A stretch of DNA of 8,231 nucleotides, taken from positions 1 through 8,231 of the forward strand of contig PWGR01000101.1 of the NCBI GenBank assembly GCA_003554565.1, in the 5' to 3' direction. Position numbers and translations under genes: made by a program. The DNA is from Clostridia bacterium (lineage in GTDB: Bacteria; Bacillota; Sulfobacillia; SLMV01). Of this stretch, positions 6,296 through 8,231 are shown piece after piece. Under the pieces are notes generated by a model that worked only from the letters and a program-made list of their open reading frames with translations, did no database searches and was not told the origin of the DNA. Every line of letters starts with the position of its first letter. Position 1 is the stretch's first letter.

Positions 6296-6493
6296 ATGCC
6301 GGGCATCTGGCCGGTTGGCAGGAGATGGGGCAAAAGATACGGAAACGACCATGATCCGGGTGCAGGGCATACTGGCGAAGGTTCAGATGTATCTGCTGGT
6401 GCGGTGATCGGTCGTATTCTGATTGCCGCCGGTACCCTTCTTCTGTACTGGTCCCGCACTCAGGGGGGCCGGGGGGGAGATGAGCGTCCTTGA
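6296..6493 (+). CDS. Small hypothetical single-span membrane protein (65 aa)
   Basis: A 65-residue open frame fills the gap between the second NifX-like gene and the first ATPase. It begins with a Gly/Arg/Trp-rich basic segment (MPGIWPVGRRWGKRYGN), then a polar His/Asp/Gly stretch (18-34), then one hydrophobic span (about 36-52, AVIGRILIAAGTLLLYW), and ends in a short basic-acidic tail. The start ATG at 6296 has AAAGGGTG (6283-6289 region) 6 bases upstream; ATG 6290 and GTG 6287 are alternatives. Its TGA overlaps the ATG of the next gene (TGATG at 6491-6495), the same coupling seen elsewhere in this window. I do not recognise the family. The MPG and Gly/Arg-rich start recalls the small glycine-rich proteins (DUF5320 type) often found in such Fe-S ATPase clusters, but the resemblance is weak. 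Confidence 0.6.
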   Translation: MPGIWPVGRRWGKRYGNDHDPGAGHTGEGSDVSAGAVIGRILIAAGTLLLYWSRTQGGRGGDERP

Positions 6494-7353
6494 TGAGCAT
6501 TGCCTGCGCCAGCGGCAAGGGGGGTACCGGGAAGACAACGGTGGCGACCAACCTGGCCGCCTTCCTGGCGGCTCTCCGACCGGTACAGCTTCTCGACTGT
6601 GATGTTGAGGAGCCCAACTGCCACCTGTTTCTGCCGCTCGACAAGAAGAGACGACGAGAGGAAGTCACGGTTTTCGTTCCCGAGGTGGATGAGGCAAAAT
6701 GCGATCGCTGCGGTAGGTGTGCTGCTTCGTGCCGCTTCAATGCCATAAGCGTGCTCGGTGACCATGTTCTGGTCTTCCCGGAGCTTTGTCACAGCTGCGG
6801 GGTGTGTTCGTATGTCTGTGAGCGAGATGCCATTTCGGAGGTGGGTCGCGCGTTGGGTTTTCTCCGCGGGGGATCGGCGGGAGATGTAGTCTTCTGGGGA
6901 GGAGACATCAACCCGGGGGAGGCCATGGCGGAACCCGTAATTGCTGCCGTGCGGGCAAAGACGGAGCGCGCGTCGCTTAACATTATCGACGCGCCCCCGG
7001 GCACCACCTGTCCCACAGTAGCCGCGGTGCGGGGTGTCGACCTCTGTCTTCTCATTACCGAACCAACGCCTTTTGGTCTCAGTGATCTGGATATGGCGGT
7101 CGGCATGTGCAGGAGACTGCGGGTTCGCGCGCAGGTCATTATCAACCGCTGCGATCTGGGTGATGAGCAAGTGGAGGAGTACTGTCGGGCTGAGGGTATT
7201 CCCGTACTGGACCGACTGCCCTGGGATCGCACGTTGGCCGAGGCTTACGCCCGCGGCGCTCTGGTGATAGATGAGTCAGAAAACTGGGCGGAGCGATTTG
7301 GTGCCCTTTGCCGGGATATACTCCATCTGGCGGTCGGAGGTGACCAAATGTGA
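6493..7353 (+). CDS. MinD/Mrp-type P-loop ATPase with inserted 2[4Fe-4S] ferredoxin domain (first paralogue)
   Basis: A 286-residue cytoplasmic SIMIBI-class ATPase. It has a deviant Walker A, SGKGGTGKTT (7-16), with signature Lys9; switch I-like LLDCDVEEPN (33-42); and DAPPGTTCP (166-174), followed by LLITEPTPFGLSDL. Between them a ferredoxin insert carries two CxxCxxCxxxC motifs: C70, C73, C76, C80 and C99, C102, C105, C109. It is thus predicted to bind two [4Fe-4S] clusters. Relatives (Nbp35/ApbC/Mrp) load or transfer Fe-S clusters, but this ferredoxin-inserted group is largely uncharacterised. I chose ATG 6493 because it overlaps the previous stop; the TTG at 6490 in the same frame is possible and closer to the purine-rich GGGGGAGA. 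It forms a tandem pair with the next gene, from which it differs in the 130-150 region (GGDINPGEAMAEPVI). Confidence 0.92.
   Translation: MSIACASGKGGTGKTTVATNLAAFLAALRPVQLLDCDVEEPNCHLFLPLDKKRRREEVTVFVPEVDEAKCDRCGRCAASCRFNAISVLGDHVLVFPELCHSCGVCSYVCERDAISEVGRALGFLRGGSAGDVVFWGGDINPGEAMAEPVIAAVRAKTERASLNIIDAPPGTTCPTVAAVRGVDLCLLITEPTPFGLSDLDMAVGMCRRLRVRAQVIINRCDLGDEQVEEYCRAEGIPVLDRLPWDRTLAEAYARGALVIDESENWAERFGALCRDILHLAVGGDQM
7336..7343 (+). promoter_or_regulatory. Ribosome binding site for the GTG start of the second ATPase
   Basis: GGAGGTGA ends 6 bases before the GTG at 7350, inside the last codons of the first ATPase gene. The GTG shares its bases with the upstream ATG-TGA end (overlap GTGA, 7350-7353), so the two ATPases are translationally coupled. 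Confidence 0.8.
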
Positions 7354-8213
7354 GAGAGCTGGTGGTCATAAGTGGGAAGGGTGGGACCGGGAAGACTTCG
7401 CTCACCGCCTCCTTTGCTGCGCTGGCCGCGGGAAGGGTGGTCACCGCTGACTGCGACGTGGATGCGCCTGACCTGCATTTTCTTCTCAAACCGGTCCAGC
7501 GCGACGAACATGATTTCTTCGCCTCGCAGGTGGCAGATATAGATGGAGATCGCTGTACAGCCTGCGGCAGTTGTCGCGAGCACTGCCGGTTTGACGCCAT
7601 TGATAGCTGCCATGTAGTTGACGAGGTGGCATGCGAGGGCTGCGGGATGTGTGAGCTGGTCTGCCCCCACGGTGCTGTGCAGATGCGAAGTGTCAGCTCC
7701 GGTCGCTGGTTTCTCTCTGATACCCGTTACGGCCCCCTGGTACATGCCCGTCTCAATTTCGGAGAGGGCAATTCGGGTAAGCTGGTAGCCCGCGTTCGGG
7801 ACGAAGCGAGGAAAGCGGCCCGGGCAGCAGCGGCAAGCCTTATTCTGGTGGACGGTCCCCCCGGCATAGGTTGTCCGGTGATTGCTTCGCTTGGCGGGGC
7901 GACTGGTGCTTTGATAGTGACTGAACCATCGCCATCCGGATTGCACGACCTGCGCCGGGTGGCAGCGGTCTGCGAGCATTTCAATGTACCCGCTGCTGTG
8001 TGCATCAACCGTTGTGACCTGGACCGGGAGCTCGCACAGCGCATCTCGTCCGAGGCGGAGAAAGATGGTTTGCCACTTCTGGGATGCATCCCTTACGACA
8101 ATAACATAACACGTGCCCTGCTGGACGGTCAGACCGCGGTCGAGTACGGCCGGGGTCCCGCCTCTGATAACATTAAGGAGATGTGGCCAGGGGTCCTGAA
8201 ATTCATTGAGTGA
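7350..8213 (+). CDS. MinD/Mrp-type P-loop ATPase with inserted 2[4Fe-4S] ferredoxin domain (second paralogue)
   Basis: A 287-residue paralogue of the preceding protein. It carries the deviant Walker A SGKGGTGKTS (8-17), the TADCDVDAPD strand (32-41), ferredoxin motifs C69, C72, C75, C79 and C95, C98, C101, C105, and DGPPGIGCPVIASLGGATGA (168-187), followed by VTEPSPSGLHDL. A segment absent from the first paralogue, ARLNFGEGNSGKLVARVR (133-150), is a hallmark of one of the two subtypes that habitually occur in tandem. The two proteins therefore probably form a heterodimer with up to four [4Fe-4S] clusters and two nucleotide sites; this is inference from the P-loop dimer architecture. It starts at GTG 7350 with a strong ribosome binding site. 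A further gene may follow, but the window ends 18 bases after the stop. Confidence 0.93.
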   Translation: MRELVVISGKGGTGKTSLTASFAALAAGRVVTADCDVDAPDLHFLLKPVQRDEHDFFASQVADIDGDRCTACGSCREHCRFDAIDSCHVVDEVACEGCGMCELVCPHGAVQMRSVSSGRWFLSDTRYGPLVHARLNFGEGNSGKLVARVRDEARKAARAAAASLILVDGPPGIGCPVIASLGGATGALIVTEPSPSGLHDLRRVAAVCEHFNVPAAVCINRCDLDRELAQRISSEAEKDGLPLLGCIPYDNNITRALLDGQTAVEYGRGPASDNIKEMWPGVLKFIE

Positions 8214-8231
8214 ATCTGATGCCGTACTCGA

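Noticed and set aside
5782..6459. 225-residue minus-strand open frame across the NifX-like genes and the small gene
   Set aside because: It is antisense to two well-supported genes and has no family signature or upstream ribosome binding site I could see.
7245..7979. 244-residue minus-strand open frame over the junction of the two ATPase genes
   Set aside because: Both plus-strand genes have complete motifs here, so this is a shadow frame.
8214..8231. ATG at 8219 that could begin another gene
   Set aside because: Only four codons are visible and no good ribosome binding site precedes it, so a feature cannot be supported.

Overview
The window is a gene-dense piece of a G+C-rich bacterial chromosome. 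Strong GGAGG-type ribosome binding sites, genes joined by 1-4 base overlaps, a ThiW-type thiazole importer, a YhaO/YhaN-like nuclease pair and an Fe-S ATPase cluster typical of anaerobes together suggest an anaerobic bacterium, most plausibly a Clostridia-type Firmicute. That placement is inferred from gene content; there is no marker gene to prove it. I see no rRNA, tRNA, CRISPR array, insertion sequence or other mobile element.

Layout. (1) Bases 1-1402, plus strand: the end of a thiamin operon, with the C-terminus of hydroxyethylthiazole kinase (thiM), complete thiamin-phosphate synthase (thiE), and the membrane S-component thiW. Together they form a thiazole salvage route: ThiW imports hydroxyethylthiazole, ThiM phosphorylates it, and ThiE joins it to the pyrimidine pyrophosphate. 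(2) Bases 1412-1441: a GC-rich hairpin between convergent genes. (3) Bases 5330-1468, minus strand: a two-gene operon encoding a Mre11/SbcD/YhaO-like metallophosphoesterase and a 911-residue Rad50/SbcC/YhaN-like coiled-coil ATPase. The ATPase has no zinc-hook CxxC but a compact, probably beta-rich segment at the coil apex. The nuclease has two altered metal-ligand motifs (DWQ and GDWH). (4) Bases 5331-5524: a divergent intergenic region with a possible plus-strand promoter. (5) Bases 5525-8213, plus strand: a tightly packed operon of two NifX/NifB-like cluster-binding domain proteins, a 65-residue membrane-anchored small protein, and two paralogous MinD/Mrp-type ATPases, each with two inserted [4Fe-4S] ferredoxin motifs.

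The most interesting parts are the last operon, a conserved-looking but functionally unassigned putative metal-cluster handling system with an easily missed small membrane protein, and the hookless Rad50-like complex. Neither nitrogenase genes nor recognisable Fe-S scaffold genes lie in the window, so any link to cofactor assembly rests on family resemblance.
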